Of a DNA stretch of 37,261 bases, positions 8,474 through 16,171 are shown piece after piece. This stretch comes from an uncultured Coriobacteriaceae bacterium (GTDB lineage: Bacteria; Actinomycetota; Coriobacteriia; Coriobacteriales; Eggerthellaceae), in contig URQU01000017.1 of NCBI GenBank assembly GCA_900550055.1, positions 1 to 37,261 on the forward strand, read 5' to 3'. The position numbers and the translations under genes were made by a program. The notes under the pieces are model-generated. The model ran no database searches, had not been told where the DNA came from, and worked only from the letters and a program-made list of their open reading frames with translations. How positions within the stretch are numbered: the stretch's first letter is position 1; every line of letters starts with the position of its first letter.

Positions 8474-9396
8474 TGGCGTATGCGGCGGCGTTGCCCGCGA
8501 TCGCGGCCGTTCTCGGTGCGGCTTCGGGAGCATGCCTGGGTTGGGCGGGTGCGAAATCGGTTCGCCGAGCTCGGGCGGCGAGGGCCCGCGCGCCTGATGG
8601 CGGGCGGGGGCGGGGCGGCGCGCAGGCGGGCGCATGCCTTTCATACTTGGAGGGTCTGAGCAGGCGTTTGGCGTTGCGGGCCACCCGCCCGATGCTACCC
8701 GTTGGCGCATTGCGCCGCGCCCGTGCGCGCTTCGAGGAACAGGTGGGCAAGGCCGGCCTTTCCGGGACGGTGTCGGCCCAGGCGTGTTGCGAGGGCGCGG
8801 TGCGCCTCGCCGCGGCAGGTGCTGCGGCGGGGGCGTTGTTGGGCTGCACGGCATCGAACGAGCTTGCGGCGGTAGGTTGCATGGCGGGCGGCATAGCAGG
8901 TGCGGCTGCGCCGGGACGCGCCGTCCGCGGCGCTCGGCGCCTGCGCGCCCAGGAGCTGGAGCGCAGCATGTCGGAGATGTTGGAGGTGGTGGCGCTCGGC
9001 GTGCGTAGCGGGCTTTCGTTCGATCGCAGCCTGCAGCTGTACACGGGGCATTTCGATGATGGGCTGGCTCGGGAGTGCGCTGCGGCGCAACGGTCGTGGC
9101 AGGCGGGGCTTGCCACCCGTCAAGACGCTTTGCGCGCCTTGGCGCAAGGGTACGACAACCCGCTGTTCTCGCGCACGGTGTCGGCCATTATCCGCTCGCT
9201 GCGGTTCGGCACTTCGCTCGGCGAGGTGCTGGAGCAGTCGGCGGAGCAGGCTCGTGCGGCGCGAAAGGCGCAGGTGGAGGAGCGGGTGGCGAAGGCGCCC
9301 GTGAAGATGATGATCCCCACGGGGACGCTGATCTTGCCCGCCATGCTGCTTTTGGTGTTGGGGCCCGTGTTGTTGGAGCTTATGGAAGGGATATAG
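8473..9396 (+). CDS. tadC: TadC-type membrane platform protein (first copy)
   Basis: Second T2SSF-domain platform protein, 307 residues. An N-terminal membrane helix is followed by a basic loop, two more hydrophobic segments near residues 110-140, and the F-domain helices (LEVVALGVRSGLSFDRSLQLY). C-terminal hydrophobic helices (LILPAMLLLVLGPVLLELM) close the protein. ATG 8473 has GGAGG 7 bases upstream and overlaps the tadB stop. In-frame GTG 8470 is the alternative start. The pilin gene begins 2 bases after its stop. Confidence 0.88.
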   Translation: MAYAAALPAIAAVLGAASGACLGWAGAKSVRRARAARARAPDGGRGRGGAQAGACLSYLEGLSRRLALRATRPMLPVGALRRARARFEEQVGKAGLSGTVSAQACCEGAVRLAAAGAAAGALLGCTASNELAAVGCMAGGIAGAAAPGRAVRGARRLRAQELERSMSEMLEVVALGVRSGLSFDRSLQLYTGHFDDGLARECAAAQRSWQAGLATRQDALRALAQGYDNPLFSRTVSAIIRSLRFGTSLGEVLEQSAEQARAARKAQVEERVAKAPVKMMIPTGTLILPAMLLLVLGPVLLELMEGI

Positions 9397-9398
9397 GC

Positions 9399-9614
9399 AT
9401 GGTTCGAGCGGTTATGGATGCGTATCGGCGGGCGTTGGCGAAGGCCACTTGCAAACTTGCCCGCCTTCGACGCGGCGATGACGGGCAGGGAACTACCGAG
9501 TACGCCATCTTGGTGGGCGTGCTGGTGGTGATAGCCATTATCGCCATAACGGTTTTCCGTCCGAAATTGCAGGAGCTGTGGGATGCGATTGCCGACGGAA
9601 TCAACAGCCTGTAG
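9399..9614 (+). CDS. flp: Flp-type class IVb prepilin
   Basis: Likely major pilin subunit of the first set, 71 residues. A basic 29-residue leader ends in DDG. The expected cleavage after Gly29 would leave QGTTEY, with Glu at +5 and Tyr at +6 as in Flp pilins. The hydrophobic assembly helix is ILVGVLVVIAIIAITVF. The short C-terminal part FRPKLQELWDAIADGINSL is amphipathic. GGAAGGG lies 8 bases before ATG 9399. Processing is presumably by the A24 peptidase at 14378. Confidence 0.93.
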   Translation: MVRAVMDAYRRALAKATCKLARLRRGDDGQGTTEYAILVGVLVVIAIIAITVFRPKLQELWDAIADGINSL

Positions 9615-9819
9615 GCGGGTCGCGTCACGCGATTGCGCAGGTCAGGCGACGGTTGAGTTCGCGCTGGTCACCGTGGCGTTCCTTTCGGTCGTGCTTGGGA
9701 TGGGCGCGCTTTGGCGCAGCGTTTCGGCGGGCGCGTTCGTCGATCATGCGCTGTCGTGCGCATCCCATTGCGTGGCGGGATCGTTGCCCGGGGCGCTGGC
9801 GGATGCGGTGCTGTATTAG
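9583..9819 (+). CDS. Small TadE-like pseudopilin
   Basis: A 78-residue protein with a short leader, the pilin-like motif GQATVEF (Glu at +5 if cleaved after Gly20) and one hydrophobic helix (ALVTVAFLSVVLGMGALW). It then stops after only about 35 more residues. ATG 9583 lies inside flp in another frame and has AGGAG 7 bases upstream, which fixes the start. TadE-family minor pilins are usually longer, so this is a reduced member. It is expected in the membrane or pilus as a minor component. Confidence 0.75.
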   Translation: MRLPTESTACRRVASRDCAGQATVEFALVTVAFLSVVLGMGALWRSVSAGAFVDHALSCASHCVAGSLPGALADAVLY

Positions 9820-9847
9820 CTCTCGAGGTTCGCAAAGGGGGCGGGGC

Positions 9848-10357
9848 TTGGACGTTTTGCGCGTTGGCGAGCGCGGGCAGGCCACCGTGGAGGCGGCGTT
9901 TTTCATCCCGGTTTTGTTCACGGTGCTTTTGCTGTCCGTGCAGCCCTGCATGGTCTTGTACGACCGGATGGTCATGCAAGCGGCGGTAAGCGACGCCTGC
10001 AGGCTTGTCGCCGTCAAGACCGATGCTGCAGGCGATTCGTCGCAGGCTGTGGAGGCGTTCGTCCGCCATAGGCTGGGTTGCATCCCGCCCGTCTCTTGCT
10101 TCCATGTGCACGAGGGAGGTTGCAGCTGGGAAGTGTCCGTGCAAGGGGACGAGCGCTCCGGGAGGGTGAGCGTGGAGGTTGTCGGCAAGGTCAAGCCGCT
10201 GCCGTTTTTAGATGCGGGCGCTGCGTTGCTCGGCTTGACGGACGGCGATGGGCTGTTGACGGTGAAGGCCCGCTGCGAACGGGCGACGCAGCCCGATTGG
10301 GTTATGGGCAGCCCGCAGGGGCTTGACCCTGAAGCTTGGATAGGAGCTTGGCTATGA
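9848..10357 (+). CDS. tadE: TadE-like minor pilin
   Basis: A 169-residue protein. A TTG start at 9848 is preferred because AAAGGGGGCGGGG directly precedes it and the product then begins with a short leader before RGQATVEAAFFIPVLF, the TadE motif with Glu at +5. One N-terminal transmembrane helix is followed by an extracytoplasmic domain with several cysteines (CIPPVSCFHVHEGGC), likely disulfide-bonded. Its 3' end overlaps the next gene by 4 bases (ATGA). No better start exists in frame close by, so the start is the weak point. Confidence 0.82.
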   Translation: MDVLRVGERGQATVEAAFFIPVLFTVLLLSVQPCMVLYDRMVMQAAVSDACRLVAVKTDAAGDSSQAVEAFVRHRLGCIPPVSCFHVHEGGCSWEVSVQGDERSGRVSVEVVGKVKPLPFLDAGAALLGLTDGDGLLTVKARCERATQPDWVMGSPQGLDPEAWIGAWL

Positions 10358-12483
10358 GCGTGCCGCGCAGGATGGCGCAGGCGTTTTCCCTGCGGGACGA
10401 GGGCGGGATGACCACGGTCGGCATGGTGGTGTCGCTTCTGTTGGCGCTATCGCTGATCTTCTCGTCGGCCCAGGTGTATCGGGTTCAATCCGTGTCCTCG
10501 CGCGTGCAGTCGGTTGCCGATGCCGGCGCGCTTGCGGCGGGCAACGTGGTGGCGGAGTTCATGGTGGCGGTGCGCGTGTGCGATTCCGTGGCCCTGTCCT
10601 TATCGTTGACCAGCTTGACCTCTACGGGTTTGGGGATCGTCGCGTGCTGCGTTCCGGGCGGGCAGGGCGTGGGCGCCAAGCTGCTCGAGGCCGGCGCACG
10701 CGTGGCAGATGCCCGTGATTCGTTCTCGAAGACCGCTTCCGAGGGCTTGACGCGCGTTCAGAAGGCCCTCCCTTTTTTGGCGGCGGCCAGCGCGGCATCG
10801 GTTGCGCAGGGAAACGGATCGAACGGGTCCGATTACACGGCGCTCGCTTTGTTGGTGCCCGATTCCGTCGAGGATATCCGGGTGCCGCAAGAGGACGCTC
10901 GCGCCAAGCAGGCTCGCGAAGACGCGCTTGACCAGGCCGAGGAGGTAAAGGAGCTGGCGCAGCGGGCCGAGGAGGCGGCTGTGCGGGCCCAAGACGCCAA
11001 GCAGCGCGCCTTCGAGCATGATTGCGGCGCCCGTCCGGGCTGGTGCATGGCCGAGCGCGCCGAGACCTTGGCGCATATGACGGGCGCGCAAAACCCGGTG
11101 TACTCGAGCGTGGATGCGTGGTCGTTTTCCGTAGCGCTTCGTCGGGCGCAGGCGTATTACCCGGCGCGTCTGGCGGTCGAGCGGCCCGAGGACGGCAGCG
11201 TGCAAGCTCAGGCGCAGTCGGCGTTGCGCAAGCGCTTTTACGCTTTCGCTGCACAGGAGGTGTCGCGCGGATATGTCAGGGAGGGCGATTCGTTCGAGGC
11301 CCTGTTCCCGCATCTGCCCGCCAATACCGCGCAGATGCGGGAGACCGAGTTGTTCACGCAAGCGGTGTATCCGGTGGGCGTAGTGGACGGCTCCCCTGTT
11401 CTGCATGCGTGGGATGGCTGCCCGAAGGCGGCGGGGTCGTCATCGAGAGCCTCTCTTCACGATATGGAGGCGGGTGCGTGGGAGACGTGCACCGAATGCG
11501 GTTTCACGGCGGCAAGCCTTGGCAAGGTGGCGGCAGCATCCACGTCGATAGGCAACGGTTTCGAGCATCACTATGAGCAGGTGGCGCTTGCCGCCGAGGA
11601 ATACCAAAAGGCCCTTGAAGAGGGGGCGCCGGCGAAGCAGGAGGTGAAAAACCGCGTGTCCAAGCTGCTCGACCAGTTGCGCGATGCTTGCTTAAGCGTG
11701 GGATCGTTTCGCATCGATGCGGATCCGCCCGGAGGCAAGGGGGTGGTCTGCCTTGCGGTGAATACGGGCCCCGATGCCCCCGACAAGGGGTTCGAGTCCG
11801 CGTTTGTGCAGGCAAGCGGTCAGCTAGGGTGCCGTGTGGCGATATCGGCGGCAACGCTGGTGGCCGATCCGTCCGGCGAGGGCCGAAGCGTCATCGCCTC
11901 TTTGACCGATAGCTTTGCGTCGGATTCGGCGCTTGCAGGGGTGTTGGGAGCCGCGGCGGGCGTTTGGTCGGGGGCGTTGAGCGCCTATGCCGACGGACAG
12001 TCGGCGCTGGATACGGCGGTTCGCGAGGGTTTGGGGGGTTTGCCCCTTATAAGCGCCTCCGGTTTGGGGGATTGGGCCGCCGATGCGCTTTCTGATGCGT
12101 TTCGCGCCGTGGGGCTTCAGCCGGCGAATCTGGATGCTCTGCGCCCGGCAACGGTGAACACGGCGCACGTCGCGCAGGCCGGCGATGGGGCGTTTTGCGC
12201 CCGTTTGCTCGAGGTGAAGCAGCAGGCGGTCGAGCATCCGCTGATGTCCAACGACGTGTTCTCGTCGGTGGTCGGCGCCGTTCGCAGGGACGTGCTGCAG
12301 CGTTTCGATGCGTGGGGCGATTCCGTGGAAGTGGCGACCATCGACATAGGTGGCGTTCAGGTGCCCGTAACGGTGGCCTTGCCCCCGGCGGTGAAGGAGT
12401 ACGCCTCGGGCGCCATCGGGGCTGTGGCCGACAAGCTTCTGTCCGTGTACGCGAGCGTGACGGGATTGCGGCAATGGGATTGA
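10354..12483 (+). CDS. Large TadG-like Tad-locus protein with Cys motif
   Basis: A 709-residue protein beginning with a TadE/TadG-like N-terminus: a basic leader, one hydrophobic helix (MVVSLLLALSLIFSSAQVY), and the Tad-type stretch VADAGALAAG. Heptad-rich coiled coil follows around residues 180-225. A cysteine pair CTEC (379-382) with an upstream Cys356 may bind a metal or form disulfides. The rest is Ala/Val-rich and helical. ATG 10354 has AGGAG upstream; a TTG at 10336 is rejected. It is probably a long extracytoplasmic subunit anchored by its N-terminal helix, possibly a tip or base component. The function is not known. Confidence 0.75.
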   Translation: MSVPRRMAQAFSLRDEGGMTTVGMVVSLLLALSLIFSSAQVYRVQSVSSRVQSVADAGALAAGNVVAEFMVAVRVCDSVALSLSLTSLTSTGLGIVACCVPGGQGVGAKLLEAGARVADARDSFSKTASEGLTRVQKALPFLAAASAASVAQGNGSNGSDYTALALLVPDSVEDIRVPQEDARAKQAREDALDQAEEVKELAQRAEEAAVRAQDAKQRAFEHDCGARPGWCMAERAETLAHMTGAQNPVYSSVDAWSFSVALRRAQAYYPARLAVERPEDGSVQAQAQSALRKRFYAFAAQEVSRGYVREGDSFEALFPHLPANTAQMRETELFTQAVYPVGVVDGSPVLHAWDGCPKAAGSSSRASLHDMEAGAWETCTECGFTAASLGKVAAASTSIGNGFEHHYEQVALAAEEYQKALEEGAPAKQEVKNRVSKLLDQLRDACLSVGSFRIDADPPGGKGVVCLAVNTGPDAPDKGFESAFVQASGQLGCRVAISAATLVADPSGEGRSVIASLTDSFASDSALAGVLGAAAGVWSGALSAYADGQSALDTAVREGLGGLPLISASGLGDWAADALSDAFRAVGLQPANLDALRPATVNTAHVAQAGDGAFCARLLEVKQQAVEHPLMSNDVFSSVVGAVRRDVLQRFDAWGDSVEVATIDIGGVQVPVTVALPPAVKEYASGAIGAVADKLLSVYASVTGLRQWD

Positions 12484-12926
12484 TGGTCGATCGGATATGT
12501 GCTGCCGGCAGGTCGTCCGGACAGATGACGGTGGAGTTTGTGGCGGCGCTGCCCGTGCTCATAGCGGTTGCGGCCGTTTCGGTGAACGCCCTGACGTTTT
12601 TCGGATGGTGCGCGGCGTTCGATAACGACTTCCGCGATTCTGTCCGGGTGTATGCCGCATCGCCGGCGTACGGGCAGGGCACAGGCGATACCTGTGCGCT
12701 CATCGAGCAGGCCCTCGATGAACGGTTGAGCGCGGACAACTTGTCGGTAAGCGTTTCGGCGCATGGCATCTCAGCAGGTCATACATCGTTTTCGGGCACG
12801 CTCGAGTACATGCCCACGTTATTCGGCCTGGGATTGAGATCGGAGGTGATGGGGGTGGCGATGCCGAAGCTATCGCATACCGAGGAGCTAGTGGTGGATT
12901 GCTATAAGCCGGGAGTGCTGCTGTGA
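12483..12926 (+). CDS. tadE: TadE-like minor pilin
   Basis: A 147-residue protein with a short leader, the motif SSGQMTVEFVAALPVLI (Glu at +5 after Gly) and one membrane helix. A globular extracytoplasmic part with Cys residues follows (DTCALIE and DCYKPG at the end). ATG 12483 overlaps the upstream stop (TGATG). ATG 12474, 9 bases earlier in frame, is an alternative. It overlaps the next gene by 4 bases. Confidence 0.8.
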   Translation: MVDRICAAGRSSGQMTVEFVAALPVLIAVAAVSVNALTFFGWCAAFDNDFRDSVRVYAASPAYGQGTGDTCALIEQALDERLSADNLSVSVSAHGISAGHTSFSGTLEYMPTLFGLGLRSEVMGVAMPKLSHTEELVVDCYKPGVLL

Positions 12927-13447
12927 GCGCCTGTCAAGGGCGTGCTGCGTGCGATGGCGATCGCTCGGCAAGGCGCGCGTTGCGCGCGGCGCTCATCGTG
13001 GCAGCGGGAATCGCGTTTCTCGCCATCTCCGATGCCGCTCATGCCCAGGCGGTGTGGCGGACGACCTCGGAATCCGCTTCTCTTGCCGGCTTCGATGCGG
13101 TCATGGGCTCGGTTGATGACGGGTCCGCCTGTTCGCCCTCGGATGTTCCCGAGGAGTTCAAGATCGAGCTGCTGCCGGTGGCGGGCAGGCGCGGGTTGCG
13201 CTGCGATTCCGGATCGCGCCTGGTGGGATTCGACCATGAAGGCAGCGCCTCCGATGCTCTGCGGGAAGTGCGGGACGCCCTCGAGCGCGGCGGATGGCGC
13301 ACGACCGCCGCAGGGGAGGGCTCGTGCGCGACGTTCGCGAAAGGCGATGGAGCCTGTCGCTGGGCGTTTGTCCAGTGCGTGCAGATGGCGCAAGGGTCGA
13401 GCGTGGTGGTGCAGTGGTCAGAGTGCGAGAAGGAAGGGTTTTTGTGA
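12923..13447 (+). CDS. Secreted Cys-rich protein of the Tad locus, unknown function
   Basis: A 174-residue protein starting at GTG 12923, overlapping the previous stop. After a basic N-terminus, a hydrophobic signal segment (ALIVAAGIAFLAIS) ends in AHAQA, a good signal-peptidase site. The mature part contains seven cysteines, an even spread suggestive of disulfides. I do not recognise a family. Its position between a minor pilin and the DUF192 gene suggests an accessory role outside the membrane. Confidence 0.7.
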   Translation: MSACQGRAACDGDRSARRALRAALIVAAGIAFLAISDAAHAQAVWRTTSESASLAGFDAVMGSVDDGSACSPSDVPEEFKIELLPVAGRRGLRCDSGSRLVGFDHEGSASDALREVRDALERGGWRTTAAGEGSCATFAKGDGACRWAFVQCVQMAQGSSVVVQWSECEKEGFL

Positions 13448-13464
13448 AGGGAGAGGATGCGTCG

Positions 13465-13770
13465 ATGAGATTGGCGGTCGGCTTCGGGGCGCGCGTGCGC
13501 GGTTTGCTGGGGGCGAAGCGGTCGAAGGGCTTCGTCATGTTGGCACCGTGCAACGATGTTCACACATTCGGCATGGCCGAGCTGATCGACATCGCTTTTC
13601 TGGACGAGCGGGGACAGGTGTTGGAGTCGTACCGGGCTGTCGGGCCGCGCAGACGCGTCAGGTGCCGTAAAGCGGTGGCCGTTTTAGAGCGGTTTTCCGT
13701 GAACGACCCGCCATGGTTTTCGGCAGGGGAGCATGTGGAGATAACGAGAAAGGACGGTGCGGGGAAATGA
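13465..13770 (+). CDS. DUF192-family protein
   Basis: A 101-residue protein with the family hallmarks: the GFGARVRGLLG start, the central PCNDVHTFGM motif, DIAFLDERGQVL, and a conserved AVLE near the end. DUF192 folds are small beta-barrels of unknown function, usually secreted or membrane-bound. Here no signal peptide is seen. ATG 13465 has GGGAGAGG 8 bases upstream; GTG 13444, overlapping the previous stop, would add seven residues. Presence inside a Tad operon is a recurrent kind of association, but I cannot confirm its frequency. Confidence 0.85.
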   Translation: MRLAVGFGARVRGLLGAKRSKGFVMLAPCNDVHTFGMAELIDIAFLDERGQVLESYRAVGPRRRVRCRKAVAVLERFSVNDPPWFSAGEHVEITRKDGAGK

Positions 13771-14381
13771 GGATATGCCCGGTTTGCCATGCGAGAGCAT
13801 TCGATGATGCCGAGATCTGTTACGGGTGCATGCATCGCTTCGGCATCAAGGATGCGGCGGCTTCGCCGGTGCCAGGCGGCGCGCACAAGGGAGGGAATGC
13901 CAGGTCGTTGCCCAAGGAGGCGCAGATGTGCGTTCAGATGCCGATCTCTGGTCAAAGCGCGGCTCCTTGGGCCGATGCGCAGCAGGTCGATCTGGCGAAG
14001 GGTCGTTCGGCGGAGCAGCCGAAGGCGCCGACGCCCGATGACGGTGCTTCCAGCACCGAACAGCGCCTGGACTCTGGGTCTTCCGTGGGCGTTCCCGTTG
14101 TCGCTAGGAGCGTGAACGTTTCCTCCGAAGGGGCGGACATCGTGGTGCGCATCGAGCTGGTCGGAGCTTTGGAGGCGAATGCCGCAGGCGAGGATGATGC
14201 GGCTCGGCGCGCAGCTCAGGCCGCTGCCTGCCAGCTGTTGCGTCGAGGTAGGCCCGTGAGGGGATCGAATGGCGCCCGCCCGGCCGATGTGCAGCGAGGA
14301 GCATCGGCCGGGCAAGGGGCTGAACAGGCGAGACCGGCCTATCCGCGTCATGCTGCCGAATTGCAGGAGGCCAGCGCATGA
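13767..14381 (+). CDS. Zinc-ribbon protein of the Tad locus, unknown function
   Basis: A 204-residue protein. The N-terminus carries a four-cysteine zinc-ribbon pattern, C4-C7 and C18-C21 (CPVC, then CYGC). A long low-complexity Ser/Pro/Ala/Gly region follows. A short predicted beta-rich segment (DIVVRIELVG) and a basic tail end the protein. There is no signal peptide or membrane helix, so it is probably cytoplasmic. It overlaps both neighbours by 4 bases. It may be an assembly or regulatory factor; this is inference from context only. Confidence 0.65.
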   Translation: MRICPVCHARAFDDAEICYGCMHRFGIKDAAASPVPGGAHKGGNARSLPKEAQMCVQMPISGQSAAPWADAQQVDLAKGRSAEQPKAPTPDDGASSTEQRLDSGSSVGVPVVARSVNVSSEGADIVVRIELVGALEANAAGEDDAARRAAQAAACQLLRRGRPVRGSNGARPADVQRGASAGQGAEQARPAYPRHAAELQEASA

Positions 14382-15268
14382 CGGGGTATGCGCTGGCTGT
14401 GCTGGCCGTATACGCGATCATCGGGGCCGTGGTGGGCGCATTTGCAGTCCCCCGAATCGCCGACATGCTGCTGAGCAGGGCATATTTGCGCTCTTATACC
14501 TGGTGGTATCACTGCTTGGATGATTTTTCCCGCTATCGCGATGCTTTCCCGGGCCGGCTTCCCCGTCAAAGCGAGAAGGGGTCTGCCGGCGCCGTGGGCA
14601 TGTGGCTCGAGGATTGCCGTTCCCAGGCTCTGAAAGGGACGCTCACGCACGAACGCGCCGAAGCGCTTCGAGAGGCAGGCATCGACGTGGGCAAGGGTTC
14701 CTCGGCGCGAAGCGAGGCCGAGCAGCGGCGACGTTGTTCGTTTTCGGCGCGGGCGTGGCAACGGGCGGTGCTTGCCGCGGCCATGGCGTTGTGGTTCGCG
14801 GCCCAACCGCTATCGGGCGCCCCGTGGCATCAAGGCTGCCTGCTGTGCGTGTGCGGTGCGGTCATGGCGTCGGGGGTGGTGTGCGATTTGCGGGCAAGGG
14901 TGATCCCTTTGGAATGCTGCGCGGCGCTTCTCGTCGTCGGGGGCGCCTATCAGCTGCTTCGCCATGGCTCTGCCGGCATCGCGGAGGGGGCCGTCGCCGC
15001 GGCGGTGGTGCTGGCGGTGTGCTGGGTGGCGAACCTCATTGCGCGCAAGAGCGGCGGATCGGTGGGCTTCGGCGATATCCGTTGCATGACGGCGCTGGCG
15101 TTCGCGTGCGGTCCCGCAACGCTTTTAGGGGCGGCGGCTTGCTATGCGTCGGCGTGCGCGTTTTCCCTTGCAGGGATGTTGGTGCACCGGCTTGGTCGCC
15201 GCGATGGCATCCCCATGGCGCCGTTTTTATCCGTATGGCTGGCGGTGGGGACGACGGTGCTCGGATGA
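14378..15268 (+). CDS. tadV: A24 prepilin peptidase (TadV/CpaA type)
   Basis: Membrane aspartic protease that cleaves the Gly-terminated leaders of the pilins and pseudopilins; 296 residues. The two catalytic aspartates are visible: Asp170 in CDLRARVIP and Asp233 in GFGDIR (the GxGD motif). Several hydrophobic segments lie between residues 125 and 296. The N-terminal third has one extra membrane helix (1-25) and a basic cytoplasmic loop of about 95 residues, longer than in minimal TadV proteins but without the Cys-rich methylase domain of PilD. It is the only prepilin peptidase in the window and must serve both pilins if the locus is self-contained. Confidence 0.92.
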   Translation: MTGYALAVLAVYAIIGAVVGAFAVPRIADMLLSRAYLRSYTWWYHCLDDFSRYRDAFPGRLPRQSEKGSAGAVGMWLEDCRSQALKGTLTHERAEALREAGIDVGKGSSARSEAEQRRRCSFSARAWQRAVLAAAMALWFAAQPLSGAPWHQGCLLCVCGAVMASGVVCDLRARVIPLECCAALLVVGGAYQLLRHGSAGIAEGAVAAAVVLAVCWVANLIARKSGGSVGFGDIRCMTALAFACGPATLLGAAACYASACAFSLAGMLVHRLGRRDGIPMAPFLSVWLAVGTTVLG

Positions 15269-15280
15269 GAACGGGTACGG

Positions 15281-15329
15281 AAAGGAGGTGGTGCCTTTGG
15301 GCTGGTTAGGCGCTGGTTCGATTCGGTAA
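15281..15329 (+). other. Strong ribosome binding site with a 10-12 codon reading frame
   Basis: AAAGGAGGTG at 15281-15290 is the best Shine-Dalgarno match in the locus, yet it does not precede the pilin gene, which has its own site at 15348-15355. It is followed by a tiny frame, from GTG 15291 or TTG 15297 to TAA at 15327-15329, whose last residues are GWLGAGSIR. It may be a leader peptide or a translation-initiation standby. No pause motif is evident. Confidence 0.3.
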
Positions 15330-15358
15330 CAAGGAAAAGGCAGCGAATGGAAAGGTTT

Positions 15359-15392
15359 GGATATGAACACGAACATGGATATGAACATGAAC
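15359..15392 (+). repeat. 18-bp tandem repeat at the pilin start
   Basis: Two adjacent copies (15359-15376, then 15377-15392, incomplete) start with GGATATGAACA. They create several in-frame ATG codons and a Met-Asp/Asn-rich N-terminus. The unit is a multiple of three, so slippage would change leader length and not frame. Confidence 0.7.
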
Positions 15393-15623
15393 GGCGTTTC
15401 CCTGAAGGGTTTTGCGGACAAGGCCCGCGCTCTGGCGTATCGCGGCGAGGAGGATGGCGGATCGGAAATCGTGCAGGTGGTTATCGCCTTGGGCTTCGCC
15501 GTTGGCTTGGGGGCGGCGCTTATGCTTTTGCAAACGCAGGTCAACACGGCGATCACGTCTGCCGGCAGTTCGGTTACGAGCATGTTCAAGAGCGTGACGA
15601 GCGGCGCGGCCAGCAGCAAGTAG
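15363..15623 (+). CDS. Flp1-like second pilin
   Basis: An 86-residue protein with a Met/Asn-rich start, a polar leader and a single hydrophobic helix (VVIALGFAVGLGAALMLL). The Ser/Thr-rich tail ends TSGAASSK. It resembles short Flp1-like pilins of Gram-positive Tad loci. The processing site differs from flp: around residue 33 it reads EEDGGSEIVQ. Glu35 could be the +5 residue only if cleavage followed Glu30 rather than a Gly. GGAAAGG is 7 bases before ATG 15363; TTG 15357 is an alternative start. It heads the second engine set. Confidence 0.75.
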   Translation: MNTNMDMNMNGVSLKGFADKARALAYRGEEDGGSEIVQVVIALGFAVGLGAALMLLQTQVNTAITSAGSSVTSMFKSVTSGAASSK

Positions 15624-15637
15624 CCGCACCCTCCCGG

Positions 15638-16171
15638 CTGGTCGGCCGCTGCGCTCGGGTCGATGGGGCAAGCGTCGTCACGTTCGTGATGGCGCTGCCC
15701 TTGCTGATGAGCCTGCTGTGCGCCGTCGTGGATATCGGAAGGGCGGCGTATCTGGGTATGGAAGCGGATGTTGCGGCACAGGCCGCCTGCCGCGATGCGG
15801 CTCAGCGTATCGCCCAGGGGGACAAGGCGCCGGATAAGGCATGCGCCTTGTCGGCGGCGCTTGGGCAGGCTCCCGGCCTTGCCGGCGAAGGCGTTTCCTG
15901 CTCGATCGAAATCGATTGCCCGCCCGTGCAGACGAAGCGGGTCGAGCGCAAGACGTTCGACCCGCAAGCTGGCCGATTCGAAGAGCAGCTTGTCGAATTC
16001 GCTTATCGGCAGGTGGACGTGGAGATGCGTGTGAACGCCCGGTGTTTGACGCCTGTCGGCGATGCGGTGCTCGGTGCAATGGGGCAGGCCGATGGGTTGC
16101 GGCTGTCGGCAACGGCGAGCAGGACGGTCTCGGTGGAGGCTGATACGGGGGTGCGGCATGGTTTTCGATGA
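15638..16171 (+). CDS. TadE-like minor pilin with unclear start
   Basis: The product from 15638 is 177 residues. The N-terminus (RVDGASVVTFVMALPLLM) mirrors the TadE pattern GxATVEFxxxLP, but Thr replaces the +5 Glu. One membrane helix is followed by a conserved TadE-like region and two or three cysteines. No ATG, GTG or TTG exists in frame between the pilin stop and the motif; CTG 15638 is the nearest codon capable of initiation. ATG 15689 (or GTG 15686) is canonical but would cut into the motif. ATG 15347 would overlap the whole pilin gene. The end is secure and it overlaps the next gene by 14 bases. Confidence 0.6.
   Translation: MVGRCARVDGASVVTFVMALPLLMSLLCAVVDIGRAAYLGMEADVAAQAACRDAAQRIAQGDKAPDKACALSAALGQAPGLAGEGVSCSIEIDCPPVQTKRVERKTFDPQAGRFEEQLVEFAYRQVDVEMRVNARCLTPVGDAVLGAMGQADGLRLSATASRTVSVEADTGVRHGFR

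Noticed and set aside
15347..15637. N-terminal extension of the TadE-like gene from ATG 15347
   Set aside because: It would overlap the whole second pilin gene in another frame and encode a low-complexity shadow; the pilin frame is the genuine one there.
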